DNA of 64,000 nt, from contig CP137679.1 in the NCBI GenBank assembly GCA_037976565.1, forward strand, positions 31,129,764 through 31,193,763. The letters run 5' to 3'. Both the position numbers and the translations under genes were made by a program. The DNA is from Mesocentrotus franciscanus. Taxonomy: Eukaryota; Echinodermata; Echinoidea; Camarodonta; Strongylocentrotidae. The notes below the pieces were generated by a model, which searched no databases, was not told where the DNA came from, and saw only the letters and a list, made by a program, of their open reading frames with translations. Positions 32,501 to 35,950 of the stretch are shown here, in pieces (the first letter of the stretch is position 1; each line of letters begins with the position of its first letter).

Positions 32501-35247
32501 GAGACCGACAAAACAAAATCGGTCTATATAGTGATCCCTCTAAAAATGGCTAGAAGGCTATCAGTCTAGTGGGCTGTTGGTCTATTGTGCCGTCAGTCTA
32601 TTGAAACTTTTTAAAAACGTTGTCATAAGGCTTTTAAAGACATATATGATTCCTGTTTTACACTTAATAAGATTACAATTAGAGAAAGGAAAAGTGTTAA
32701 ACCGTGGATTACTAATGAAATTAAAAAACGGTGTAAAAAGAAGAATAGATTGTATAAAAAATATCTTTCCAAACCATCACTGGAGAGAGAACGTAATTTT
32801 AAAACATTTCGGAATAAGCTGAATAAAGATATAAGATATGTGAAAAAAGAATATTATTTAAATAAGTTTCAGTCCGTGAGAGGCAATATGCAAAAGACTT
32901 GGAAGTATATTAATGAAATAATGAGGAGGAAACCTCAGGGTGTCAATCCTGAATATATTTTAAATGAAGGTGACAAAATTTATGACAATATAAGAATTAC
33001 AGAGTTGTTCAATGACTATTTTGTTTCTATTGGAGCCTCTCTAGGAAATCAATGCTCTTCTATAAATGACTTCAATTGTTTTTACAAGGTAATTATTCAA
33101 ATTCATTTTTCTTAAAACCTATTATTGAGGGAGAAATTATCGAGATTGTTCGTAGTTTTAAAGCAAATAAAAGTGCCGGACATGATGATATTGAACCAGA
33201 GATTGTTAAGAAAACTATACATGTTTATGCTAAGCACCTTTGTCATATATTTAATGAGTCTTTTATTTCAGGACAACTTCCAGATCAATTAAAGTTAGCA
33301 AAAGTAATACCCCTTCATAAAAATCTCTGTAAAGAAAAATAGAAAATTATAGACCTATTTCTATCTTGCCAATCTTTTCAAAAATTTTAGAAAAATTGGT
33401 CTACAAACGTCTCATTAACTACTTGAATAAGAATAATATTTTGTATGCTAAACAATTTGGATTTCGTGAAAATCACTCAACATCCATGGCTCTAATTGAA
33501 TTTTTAAATCTTGTTACACAGGCATTGGAAAATAAGCTCATTCCTGTTGGTATATTCCTTGATTTATCTAAAGCATTTGACTGTATTAACCATTCTATAC
33601 TTTTACAAAAGCTATCGTTTTATGGCATACAGGTACTCCTCTTAAATGGTTCAAAAATTACCTTTTGAATAGGAAACAGTTTGTTAAATTTAATAGTGTT
33701 TGTTCTCAATCACAGATCCTTTCAACAGGAGTACCCCAAGGCAGTGTTCTTGGTCCTTTATTGTTTTTGTTGTTTATAAATGATCTGCACTTTGTGTCAG
33801 ACCAGCTAAATTTTGTTTTATTTGCTGATGACACCAATATATTATTATCAGGAAAAATGTGCAATATTTAAATGAGGTTTTAAACCAAGAACTGAGTAAA
33901 GTTTGCAAATGGTTCACTGCTAATAAACTTGTTGTTAATATGAAAAAACAAATTATATGGTATTTAGGAGAAGAAAGGTCGAAGGTGATTTTAATGAATT
34001 GAAGGTAATAATTGATAATGTGTTGCTCAACAGAGTTACTTCAACTAAATTTTTAGGAATTAATATAGATGAGTCCCTTTCCTGGAAATCTCATGTCAGT
34101 TACATATCTTCAAAATTGCCAGTGTACTGGGAGTTATTTATAGTGTAAACAAACTGCTCCCTCAAAATATATTAATGAATTTATACAATACCCTAATCTT
34201 GCCACATTTTTCATATGCCGTCTTAGCTTGGGGTGGATGTTCAATTACTTTAACAAACCGTTTGCAGGTTTTACAGAAAAAGGCTGTTCGTGCAATAACA
34301 AACTCTCCATATCTTGCACATACTGCACCCTTGTATAAACGCTTGAATATTTTAAATGTGAAATCTCTATATTATATGCAACTTGCTCAATTTATGTTTC
34401 TTTTCAAGAAGAATCAGCTGCCATGTATTTTTAATGGGATGTTCATTGTAAATGCTGAAATTCACTCTTATGAAACAAGAAGTTCAAATAAGTTTCATTT
34501 GCCCTCTGTTAAAACAACTTTTCTCCAAAGGAACATTTATTTTAGTGGACCATCACTTTGGAATCTACTTCCAAGTGATATTGTTAGTTGCTCATCACTT
34601 TATTCTTTTAAGTCAAAGTTGAAACAACATTTGATTTCGTATCCAACTCTTAAGATTTAGTTTGTATGGTGTTTCTCACTATTTTACTTTACATATCATT
34701 CATTCCCTCTATATGTTGTATTTATTGGTACCACCACCCCACTACTACTCACCCCTCACATAGTTTTGCCTGTAATATATATTTTTTTGTCTGTGTTTAT
34801 TGTTTAGTTAAAAATTATGTATTTGAATATTGTAATTTTAAGCAGGGGATGATCCCCGACAAACCTCTGTGGTTTTTGATCACCCCCTCTGCAGGTTCAA
34901 TTTTTGTTCTAATTCTCTTATATTTGATTGTAACTTATATTGTCTTTTTATGAATCTGTGGAAATAAATGAAATTGAAAAAAAATTGAAATACCAACAAG
35001 ATCGGTGTCGTGGGCTGTCGGGCTATTGGGCTTCCGGTCTCGTGACTTAAAATTGTCCGAATTTTTTCGTTTCCAGGACGAGAGTGTTCCGTTCATCAAG
35101 ACAGCTGACATGAAGATAGAGGATATGGCAGAGGAAATTAATGACATCAGCAGAAGGTTGATGGGACTGTCAGAGAATGTCATCGATATCAAGACCCAGC
35201 TCAGCATGCTGAATGGTTTCATCTCACAAAAAGATAAGAAGCAATAA
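1..35247 (+). CDS. TRPA: Gene A: TRPA-like ankyrin-repeat cation channel (whole locus, 25 exons, 5' end outside window)
   Basis: This is a non-selective cation channel of the TRPA family at the plasma membrane, assembling as a tetramer. About 1,246 residues can be read by joining exons with consistent GT-AG sites and phases. In visible numbering, the ankyrin region is about 37-600, the pre-S1 linker 600-790, S1 790-812, S2 854-869, S3 931-955, S4 974-992, S5 1010-1032, the pore motif MMTGEIDY around 1050-1057, and S6 1086-1105 followed by MNLL-TGLAVYDI. The tail ends in a coiled coil. MNLLxGLAVxDI and the pore are the clearest TRPA marks. The first codons lie upstream; by comparison with gene B about 25 residues are missing. 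Oddities are a frameshift or shifted acceptor at exon 8 and an uncertain exon 18 start. The assignment to TRPA is firm; orthology to TRPA1 proper is not. Coordinates span the introns, and exons are listed separately. Confidence 0.9.
110..1643 (+). other. Gene A intron 1
   Basis: The intron holds a TTAA-bounded inverted-repeat element (488-1062) and three degenerate tandem copies of a unit at about 1215-1620, each with a gacgcctcgtgtgcaac-like core. Gene B intron 1 (57585-57796) is only 212 bp, lacks the TTAA element and keeps one such unit, so gene A has grown by insertion and local duplication. Confidence 0.7.
488..1062. mobile_element. TTAA-bounded fold-back element, family A, copy 1
   Basis: The ends read TTAAAGCCCAAGTCCACTCC on the left and its inverted form GGAGTGGACTTGTACTTTAA on the right, with TTAA at both edges. 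Inside is a strong inverted repeat: bases from about 653 to 796 pair with about 800 to 907, with a loop of a few bases near 797. No transposase is coded, so it is non-autonomous. A TTAA target is typical of piggyBac-type transposition; the superfamily is an inference. Confidence 0.75.
1644..1821 (+). CDS. TRPA: Gene A exon 2: first ankyrin repeat
   Basis: The acceptor is ttgtacag and the donor g|gtaagt, ending in phase 1. The exon codes LVSSRRPDVDNARNL...DSRGKSAIHYACIKGLVPWLELIIEQGG. The G-x-S/T-A-I-H-Y-A-C core with a following helix pair is a canonical ankyrin repeat. It is the same length (178 nt) as gene B exon 2. Confidence 0.9.
1822..2494 (+). other. Gene A intron 2
   Basis: The intron contains an (AT)n and poly-G patch near 1859-1890, a dispersed AT-rich repeat with aaggttcataatt-like motifs (about 2020-2130; relatives near 430-490, 1065-1100, 7665-7750, 21950-22140 and 58180-58260), and an inverted-repeat element at 2325-2467 ending 27 bp before exon 3. 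Confidence 0.6.
2325..2467. mobile_element. Short inverted-repeat element (cttataa/atcaatcgcaa MITE), shared with gene B
   Basis: The arms contain gtcttataaag and, inverted, tttataagatggggccc, with repeated atcaatcgcaa and ttgcgattgat motifs between them. The same element lies at the same place in gene B (58446-58604), so it was inserted before the duplication. Confidence 0.65.
2495..2571 (+). CDS. TRPA: Gene A exon 3: second ankyrin repeat
   Basis: The acceptor is ttattatag and the donor cag|gtgagt. It codes (G)DVEVKGAGGRRPIHLVVSDKARSETQ, with RRPIHL as the ankyrin core. It is 77 nt, restoring phase 0, the same size as in gene B. Confidence 0.85.
2703..3073. mobile_element. TTAA-bounded element, family B, in gene A intron 3
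   Basis: It begins TTAAAGGTATATACCAGTTT and ends with the inverse ACTGGTCTATACCTTTAA. The inside contains tacatctttctgtgtacag and ttgcagtacacaccaatac, which recur at 62110-62513 and about 24936-25142. Gene B has no insert here (near 58841-58845), giving an empty site. Confidence 0.8.
3132..3671 (+). pseudogene. Three tandem relics of the exon 4 start, with their acceptors
   Basis: Degenerate copies of the exon 4 beginning start at 3132 (gcgcaggaaaaagtcaaact), 3359 (gcacaggatcaagctcttgg) and 3543 (gcagaggataaaatcaaact), each preceded by an AG acceptor. The true exon follows at 3672. The unit is [end of intron + acceptor + about 45-55 bp of exon], with periods of 227, 184 and 129 bp. None has a donor or stays open for long. 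The same array is in gene B at 59301, 59493 and 59680. Confidence 0.75.
3672..3848 (+). CDS. TRPA: Gene A exon 4: ankyrin repeat
   Basis: The acceptor is tcatttacag and the donor gac|gtatgt, phase 0 at both ends, 59 codons. It codes AQDKVKLIELLAMKDVLVNE...DNQGQTPLQLACICNYSESREQKMVIQALLSQSDIEVD. QTPLQLAC is the ankyrin core. Gene B exon 4 is four codons shorter. Confidence 0.9.
4240..4985. repeat. Purine-rich minisatellite with gatcagttgcgat/ggggatcgggg modules
   Basis: There are four or five units of about 150-180 bp. Each has a purine-rich run of a, aa and gg blocks, then gatcagttgcgat, ccgccaacaa, gtggatcggggg and gaaaggcccttgcctcc. The same units occur in reverse complement at about 56180-56700. 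The many ORFs here are low-complexity by-products. Confidence 0.8.
5333..6171. repeat. GC-rich dispersed element (cttccgggggctctgccccc modules)
   Basis: It contains tandem modules with gctcatctgaccgtaatt, gagcttccgggggctc and ctggaccccac, then gtggtggtgatgcggatttt and ends near aatcctggatccgcgcctga. A reverse-complement copy is at 54962-56180 and partial copies at 38990-40660. No coding capacity is seen. The family is not recognised by name. Confidence 0.7.
6172..6235 (+). mobile_element. tRNA-derived SINE fragment
   Basis: It contains gactgtgaacc and the B-box-like ggggttcgaatccctgcca. It is close in sequence to the antisense SINE at 21545-21655, but only the tRNA-like part remains. Confidence 0.5.
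6429..6650 (+). CDS. TRPA: Gene A exon 5: two ankyrin repeats
   Basis: The acceptor is tttcacag and the donor cag|gtaagg, 74 codons. It codes EPVKVGGVNSTLLNIACHNN...ETALLLLDHGANPLAQDGSKDTPLFIILTKKN...GYDMRQ. Both STLLNIAC and DTPLFIIL are ankyrin cores. I count about 13 differences from gene B in 222 bases. Confidence 0.93.
6956..7049 (+). CDS. TRPA: Gene A exon 6: ankyrin repeat
   Basis: The acceptor is atacgcag and the donor t|gtaagt, ending in phase 1. It codes ILSVKNVYGRTALHEAIKIGHETLVKYCLAF. YGRTALHEAIKIGH is a textbook ankyrin motif. The preceding intron has a (TTA/TAG)n tract near 6885-6935. Confidence 0.92.
7290..7345. repeat. Telomere-like CCCTAA tract in gene A intron 6
   Basis: Irregular copies of ccctaa and ccctcaacc occur in the intron between exons 6 and 7. 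A longer relative lies at the same place in gene B (about 61500-61535). Confidence 0.6.
7408..7654 (+). CDS. TRPA: Gene A exon 7: two ankyrin repeats
   Basis: The acceptor is gcctctag and the donor aaaag|gtaaat, entering in phase 1 and leaving in phase 2. It codes (L)APDDEVDGPEDHDYLL...NVMHTACKKGHLDLAIMLHEL...KGLTPLHYACRGNYPELAEEICSMIK. Two ankyrin cores, NVMHTACKKGH and LTPLHYAC, are seen. The length of 247 nt equals gene B despite compensating 3-bp indels. Confidence 0.93.
8286..8480 (+). CDS. TRPA: Gene A exon 8: ankyrin repeat; frameshift or shifted acceptor
   Basis: The acceptor used by gene B (ctttctttta-g) would start this exon at 8286, but one base is missing relative to gene B between 8290 and 8310, and that frame hits TAG at 8311-8313. 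An AG at 8295-8296 would start the exon at 8297 and restore the frame: (R)TAPSIDDRDVVDGSPSLVKF...GSSDCLVVLLKQ. The body and the gag|gtttgt donor are intact. Either splicing moved 11 bases or this copy is damaged. Confidence 0.75.
8650..8809. mobile_element. TA-flanked palindromic MITE, absent from gene B
   Basis: The ends are gggacttttagatttgcacg and its inverse cgtgcaaatctaaaagtccc, each next to TA (8648-8649 and 8810-8811). Arms of more than 50 bp pair nearly perfectly. Gene B reads straight through this site near 63500. A TA duplication suggests a Tc1/mariner-type origin. Confidence 0.8.
8812..9320 (+). mobile_element. tRNA-like SINE with long tail, shared by both genes
   Basis: A tRNA-like head (gtagacagtggaccacacgg, then ggttcaagtcccgtc) is followed by gacattaatctacagtcgcc and a tail reaching about 9320. 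Gene B holds the same unit at about 63505-63770, so it predates the duplication. The gene A copy carries an extra insert of about 230 bp. Confidence 0.6.
9697..9794 (+). CDS. TRPA: Gene A exon 9: inter-ankyrin linker
   Basis: The acceptor is atcatttag and the donor ga|gtaaga, ending in phase 2. It codes EFLNKYDYISMGNSNDDEIERIILLCAAEGQT. It looks like a helical linker ahead of the next ankyrin block. The matching gene B exon lies beyond the window. Confidence 0.85.
10266..10415 (+). CDS. TRPA: Gene A exon 10: ankyrin repeat
   Basis: The acceptor is gttgtatag and the donor gg|gtaggt, phase 2 at both ends. It codes (E)SLQQFVAWRKAAFLYKDDQNNNVMHLIAQGGHLDTAKAMLKKDDVEFKK. NNVMHLIAQGGH is the ankyrin core. 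Confidence 0.9.
10416..11083 (+). other. Gene A intron 10 with SINE fragments
   Basis: Two tRNA-like pieces with B-box-like ggggttcgaatccctgtcc (about 10455-10530) and gggttcaaatccctctcac (about 10630-10720) are separated by a degenerate direct repeat of the exon 10 end: gctatgctgaaaaaggacga at 10378 against atgcttaagaaggacgat near 10548. Nothing else is recognised. Confidence 0.55.
11084..11198 (+). CDS. TRPA: Gene A exon 11: ankyrin repeat
   Basis: The acceptor is ctcgaccag and the donor aac|gtgagt. It codes (G)NKLGQTPLHLAIKGGHRESTKLFLKADKSLAGEKDGLN, with GQTPLHLAIKGGH as a canonical ankyrin core. It closes in phase 0. Confidence 0.93.
11199..11893 (+). other. Gene A intron 11
   Basis: It holds a short (GT)n run near 11312 and a (CATCAT/TTATTA)n microsatellite at about 11740-11880, otherwise no recognised feature. 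Confidence 0.5.
11894..12039 (+). CDS. TRPA: Gene A exon 12: last ankyrin repeats
   Basis: The acceptor is gttccag and the donor ga|gtaggt, phase 2. It codes VTPLMYACQRGDPFNVDLLLKQ...FFDCDDNGLNCLDHAINNGH. VTPLMYACQRGD and LNCLDHAINNGH are two ankyrin cores at the membrane-proximal end of the domain. Confidence 0.92.
12130..12620. repeat. (TAG)n microsatellite enclosing a SINE
   Basis: TAG/GTA trinucleotide runs at about 12145-12300 and 12505-12575 flank the tRNA-derived SINE. The antisense ORFs rich in Thr and Asn are by-products of the triplet repeat. Confidence 0.8.
12303..12500 (+). mobile_element. tRNA-derived SINE
   Basis: The head has A-box-like gatagctcagtgggtatag and B-box-like gggttcgaaac spaced as in a tRNA gene, followed by a body with gcgcttgtgccctttggtaa. 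The anticodon arm does not form a clean tRNA, so this is a SINE rather than a tRNA gene. Confidence 0.7.
12686..13198. mobile_element. TTAA-bounded element, family C
   Basis: It begins TTAAAGGTACTATGTCCC and ends with the inverse GGGACATAGTATCCTTAA, with TTAA at both edges. A tgcag / ctgca pair sits just inside the ends. No coding capacity is seen. Confidence 0.7.
13500..14330 (+). mobile_element. CR1/L2-like LINE fragment (3' part of reverse transcriptase ORF) in intron 12
   Basis: Two adjoining frames code the region after the YxDD box: SPSTQDASVSMLEKCINFN, then LGVYFDTNLTMETHVRNIC, HALITSKLDYCNGLLFG, LQRVQNACARLVYRR and LRELHWLPVRQRISFKMLL, all typical of CR1/L2-type LINE C-termini. The catalytic part is missing (5' truncated) and a stop near 14163 breaks the end. 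It lies in the same direction as gene A. Confidence 0.85.
14440..14680. repeat. (GTA)n microsatellite with interspersed gtacattgca units
   Basis: Runs of agtagtagt alternate with six or so gtacattgcagta blocks, making a compound microsatellite that follows the LINE fragment. Confidence 0.75.
14764..14879 (+). CDS. TRPA: Gene A exon 13: start of the pre-S1 linker
   Basis: The acceptor is tttcaatag and the donor ccag|gtatac. It enters in phase 2 and leaves in phase 1. It codes (E)RVAVKLLSQKDWRRLLTQ...GTKTTPMRKLIETMP. It corresponds to the linker that carries reactive cysteines in vertebrate TRPA1; no cysteine is present here. Confidence 0.92.
14925..15040 (+). mobile_element. tRNA-like SINE fragment in intron 13
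   Basis: A B-box-like cacggttcgagtctcagc is followed by ggcactaacgtcc and gcattaatctacaatgccac, the tail shared with the SINEs in intron 8 and at 21545. A compound (ATT/CAC)n tract follows at about 15205-15345. Confidence 0.55.
15370..15513 (+). CDS. TRPA: Gene A exon 14: pre-S1 linker
   Basis: The acceptor is tccttttag and the donor aaaa|gtaatg, phase 1. It codes (G)VGKFVLDKCITRLSDPSTASRN...KVDYELLEDWFSPWMKDDLFWK. VDYELL matches the conserved linker hairpin of TRPA channels. The single Cys at 15396-15398 aligns with a non-principal cysteine of vertebrate TRPA1. Confidence 0.9.
15735..18760 (-). mobile_element. Antisense L1/Tx1-like LINE relic in gene A intron 14
   Basis: On the minus strand, broken frames give a long stretch of one ORF2-type protein. 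In order these are LKAMKLNKSPGNDGLTVEF (18381-18680); GVITLIEKEGKDP, YRPITLLNVDYKMLSK, AVDFEKAFDSVSHTF and RGVRQGDPLA (17839-18387); VLYADDMTIFV (17547-17834); and a C-terminal Cys/His motif CSFC...HLFWEC (16258-16827). The 3' end near 15740 has an aataaa-like site and A-run on the minus strand. The endonuclease end is missing, and stops and shifts show it is dead. Confidence 0.88.
19264..19391 (+). CDS. TRPA: Gene A exon 15: pre-S1 linker
   Basis: The acceptor tract ctttctcttcaaattccag is strong and the donor is cag|gtaagc. It codes (T)PGMSLDTIATRWYDKATHGYDMILHTFSQGDPDDTSGGTGAQ, phase 1 to 0. A second in-frame AG follows six bases on (cagctccag), so the exon could also start at 19270, dropping two residues. 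Confidence 0.8.
19672..21350. repeat. Tandem satellite of about 150-185 bp units in intron 15
   Basis: About ten or eleven degenerate units follow a (GCC)n run at 19672-19695. Each has gtgtgcgctct, tgccacatttctt, atttctttcaaattttg, aggtgtatcttggta, gatgctgcc and gttccgtcttttatagggt. Adjacent units alternate in subtype (fast tcaagggattttgttc form and gacggatttctttc form), suggesting a dimeric higher-order unit. ORFs here are by-products. Confidence 0.85.
21540..21660 (-). mobile_element. tRNA-derived SINE (antisense)
   Basis: Read on the minus strand it starts tgtggtctagtggataattc (A box), then gggttcgaatccctgccacg (B box), then the tail gacattaatctacattttgc. The anticodon arm is degenerate. 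It is the clearest member of the SINE family seen in introns 8, 13 and near 6172. Confidence 0.7.
22193..22294 (+). CDS. TRPA: Gene A exon 16: pre-S1 helix
   Basis: The acceptor is gttctcatag and the donor atg|gtatca, phase 0. It codes ESPNFQDDGTLKDGASINVTDAVYRALYHPLRLM. HPLRLM leads into the LNHPVV pre-S1 motif of exon 17, as in other TRPA proteins. Confidence 0.88.
22406..22495. mobile_element. Short MITE with acagtagaaactcgt ends
   Basis: The left end acagtagaaactcgttt pairs with the inverse aacgagtttccactgta at 22478-22495. It directly abuts the first exon 17 relic. Confidence 0.6.
22496..22760 (+). pseudogene. Two relics of the exon 17 start inside intron 16
   Basis: The first, from 22497 (atcagaacggacgggagtac, later cgtccgcttcctgttaaaac and gcctctcgcctg), and the second, from 22657 after ttccag (atcaaatcaga, later aaccaccctgta), are broken copies of the exon 17 beginning at 22761. 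The second also repeats the intron end (ggctaaa...cattccag). Frameshifts and stops show neither is a usable exon. Confidence 0.72.
22761..23081 (+). CDS. TRPA: Gene A exon 17: pre-S1, S1, outer loop and S2
   Basis: The acceptor is gttattccag and the donor ttt|gtaaga, phase 0, 107 codons. It codes IKTEESTEFLNHPVVRLLLR, then S1 LIYWFNFFIMLTLLILVTG, an outer loop with an NYT glycosylation site (DGSNYTW), and the start of S2 (WIILTLTVIYFMLF). Reading past the donor soon meets a stop, supporting the splice. Confidence 0.93.
23275..24664. mobile_element. Large nested fold-back element with TTAA ends (family A, copy 2) in intron 17
   Basis: The outer ends are TTAAAGTACAAGTCCACTCC and the inverse GGAGTGGACTTGGGCTTTAA. 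Outer arms pair over about 23277-23500 and 24480-24664 (agcaaaatcggataactaat with attagttatccgattttgct). Inside lies a second inverted repeat of about 240 bp per arm (23645-23890 with 24045-24290; gtgccttcacg...gcatgccgggacag and their inverses). No transposase is coded. Its outer ends match the element at 488-1062. Confidence 0.85.
24676..24702. repeat. (CA)n microsatellite
   Basis: A perfect run of about 13 CA dinucleotides sits just after the fold-back element. Confidence 0.9.
24752..25143. mobile_element. Degenerate TTAA element related to family B
   Basis: It begins TTAAAGAGAAGGTTGAGTTC and ends with the inverse GAACTCAACTTTGTCTTTAG. The right half (from about 24936) shares tacatctttctgtgtacag and gcagtacacaccaatactta with the family B elements at 2703 and 62110. 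It ends about 30 bp before the favoured exon 18 acceptor. Confidence 0.65.
25172..25312 (+). CDS. TRPA: Gene A exon 18: end of S2 and S2-S3 linker (5' boundary uncertain)
   Basis: The 3' end is firm: ...GHEAAISSISKK before aag|gtaata, phase 0. The best acceptor by pyrimidine tract is tctactcttttag at 25171, which keeps phase 0 and has no stop (47 codons). AG at 25234 also keeps phase 0 (26 codons), and S2 length in the family would favour an even shorter exon. The EAxxIxxK pattern fits the cytosolic end of S2. Confidence 0.6.
25669..25821 (+). CDS. TRPA: Gene A exon 19: S3
   Basis: The acceptor is cttgatcag and the donor gcc|gtgagt, phase 0. It codes LYRAWMYRNSTLSSIKGLLS then ILREISLQVFTILFILPGF (S3) and DQQYHDVTLKA. 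The pattern of S3 ending in LPxF matches TRPA channels. Confidence 0.92.
27285..27482. mobile_element. MITE with cagtgaaacctg / caggtttgac ends
   Basis: It begins acagtgaaacctgtctata and ends caggtggtcactaaagcagg then tttgact. Internal ggtggtctttata motifs are repeated three times. It is an inverted-terminal-repeat element with no coding capacity. Confidence 0.55.
27604..28284. mobile_element. TTAA-bounded element, family D
   Basis: It begins TTAAAGGGATAGTTGAGTT and ends with the inverse AACTCAACTATCCCTTTAA (allowing a one- to two-base gap), with TTAA at both edges. The inside is AT-rich with no open frame of note. Confidence 0.7.
28554..28662 (+). CDS. TRPA: Gene A exon 20: S4 and S4-S5 linker
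   Basis: The acceptor is tttgttttag and the donor g|gtaaaa, ending in phase 1. It codes EWQWQLGAFVVLLAWYNFIL, then FLQTIPFLGIYVLMFL. There is no regular Arg/Lys ladder in S4, as expected for a TRP channel. Confidence 0.93.
28797..28915. repeat. Inverted repeat with aattgatcgtacgattgatt
   Basis: The arm from about 28800 (cacaaagcttagtaattgatcgtacg) pairs with its inverse ending near 28905. The atcaatcgcaa motif relates it to the MITE in intron 2 of both genes. Confidence 0.6.
29257..29496. mobile_element. Palindromic MITE with TAA target duplication
   Basis: The ends TGCCTCAGTCACACC and GGTGTGACAGAGGCA open into arms of about 90 bp that pair almost perfectly (ttggcttgcgta, ggcaagccgttttaacattt and inverses). 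TAA flanks both sides (29254-29256 and 29497-29499). A three-base TAA duplication suggests a PIF/Harbinger-type origin. Confidence 0.78.
29559..30313 (-). mobile_element. Antisense RTE-like LINE fragment in intron 20
   Basis: Two minus-strand frames code the end of a reverse transcriptase: ADDTVLLYESEKDLQRLLD, INYKKTNCLVV, FNYLGSMITDDARCETEI, then YPVLMYGSETWTLASDTK, RRMMKIPWTDKVSNEEILRR and KFMGHITRKEGLENLALTGK. These are typical of RTE/BovB-like elements. The part upstream of the ADD box and the endonuclease is missing, and a frame break lies near 29970. Confidence 0.83.
30596..30687 (+). CDS. TRPA: Gene A exon 21: S5
   Basis: The acceptor is ctcttccacag and the donor cag|gtattc, entering in phase 1. 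It codes (E)VLSTLLNFILVAGIFILSF then AVVFCILLSNQ. The FLEVL junction with exon 20 and the hydrophobic run fit S5. Confidence 0.93.
31184..31396 (+). CDS. TRPA: Gene A exon 22: pore loop and S6
   Basis: The acceptor is ttttttctag and the donor ctg|gtaagt, 71 codons, phase 0. It codes the pore helix and filter (LGKVLAMMTGEIDYSGVF), an outer turret, and S6 (HIIFVIFIIFMPILIMNLL). The filter Glu codon is at 31241-31243; vertebrate TRPA1 has Asp at this place. The exon defines the gene as TRPA. Confidence 0.95.
31834..31902 (+). CDS. TRPA: Gene A exon 23: post-S6 TRP-like helix
   Basis: The acceptor is tttctatcacag and the donor gag|gtaagt. It codes TGLAVYDIEVVQTKAKMYKRTLE. Joined to MNLL it makes the TRPA signature MNLLxGLAVxDI. 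Confidence 0.94.
32136..32321 (+). CDS. TRPA: Gene A exon 24: cytosolic C-terminal region
   Basis: The acceptor is cgtcttgtag and the donor acg|gtaaat, 62 codons. It codes AEGILDLQDNRFMFLWKSSV, then IKSQEIPVWTSISPWSKLLY and a Leu/Glu-rich end. The sequence is specific to this paralogue; I see no named motif beyond an amphipathic helix. Confidence 0.88.
32577..34985 (+). mobile_element. CR1/Jockey-like LINE relic in gene A intron 24
   Basis: Collinear but broken frames code a reverse transcriptase: KANKSAGHDDIEPEIVK (33076-33342), FLDLSKAFDCINHSILLQKL (33366-33668), GVPQGSVLGPLLFLLFINDL and FADDTNI (33665-33871), and a C-terminal region ending LKQHLISYPTLKI (34175-34660). The 3' end near 34985 has aataaatgaaattgaaaaaa. 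It is sense to gene A, 5' truncated and dead. Flanking repeats with ggtctcgtgggctgtcgg-like text also occur at 28975-29130. Confidence 0.87.
35077..35247 (+). CDS. TRPA: Gene A exon 25: terminal exon with coiled coil and stop
   Basis: The acceptor is ttcgtttccag; the stop TAA is at 35245-35247. It codes DESVPFIKTADMKIEDMAEE, then INDISRRLMGLSENVIDIKT and QLSMLNGFISQKDKKQ. Heptads of I/L/M between acidic and basic residues predict a coiled coil, the tetramerisation element of TRPA channels. Confidence 0.93.
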   Translation, partial: DESVPFIKTADMKIEDMAEEINDISRRLMGLSENVIDIKTQLSMLNGFISQKDKKQ

Positions 35248-35592
35248 TTATTGTTTTTAAAGATAACATAGAGTTCTGATCATTCGATTACCTTGTGGAA
35301 GGTACTGTCCTGAAGCAATAGACTGGTTTACTAATTGTGGATGTTTCTATCCTTGGGACCTAGCGGCGAATAATTCCATTACCTGATATTAATGAATGGA
35401 CTACAATAATTGGAATCCAGTCTCCATACATTACATGTTGCTCTGTCGGGCAAGCTTCGGACAATATTTCAGGTAGTCAAGAATAACCTTGTTTAAAAAG
35501 TATGCATACAATTTGAATATGCACTACATGAGAATCGATGTACCCCGTTAAGTCACGGTGAAGGGAGAGGGGTTTGGGGTAGATTGTGTTTC

Positions 35593-35598
35593 AATAAA
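35593..35598 (+). terminator. Candidate polyadenylation signal 1 of gene A
   Basis: AATAAA occurs 346 bases after the stop codon in AT-rich 3' UTR sequence. Confidence 0.5.
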
Positions 35599-35944
35599 AG
35601 AAAACTCATAATTCACTTCTGTATAATAATATGTTGAGAAATATGAAACTCATTTTTTTTTAAGTATTCACTCTTATTCTGAAGAAGAAAAATACAATGC
35701 TTGTCCTAGTTTTTGCGATGAAATAACTGTGTAGTGCGGTAATATTTTCCGATTATGTAATTGTGATATATTTTGCTCCTATACATTGTGAAATAGTGAA
35801 CAATGAATTATGTTGTATTTATGTTTGTTTATCAAATGATAAAAAAAGCTTTGGTTATAATTATGTTGCAGCTTTGTATAAACTAGGACTATGGAAAATG
35901 TTTTGTTTCTATATTATGTACGAAATAGAATTGGAGTTTTGAGA

Positions 35945-35950
35945 AATAAA
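35945..35950 (+). terminator. Candidate polyadenylation signal 2 of gene A
   Basis: AATAAA occurs about 700 bases after the stop, in an AT-rich tract that ends soon after. Either this or the upstream site could be used; the downstream sequence becomes repeat-like from about 36000. Confidence 0.5.
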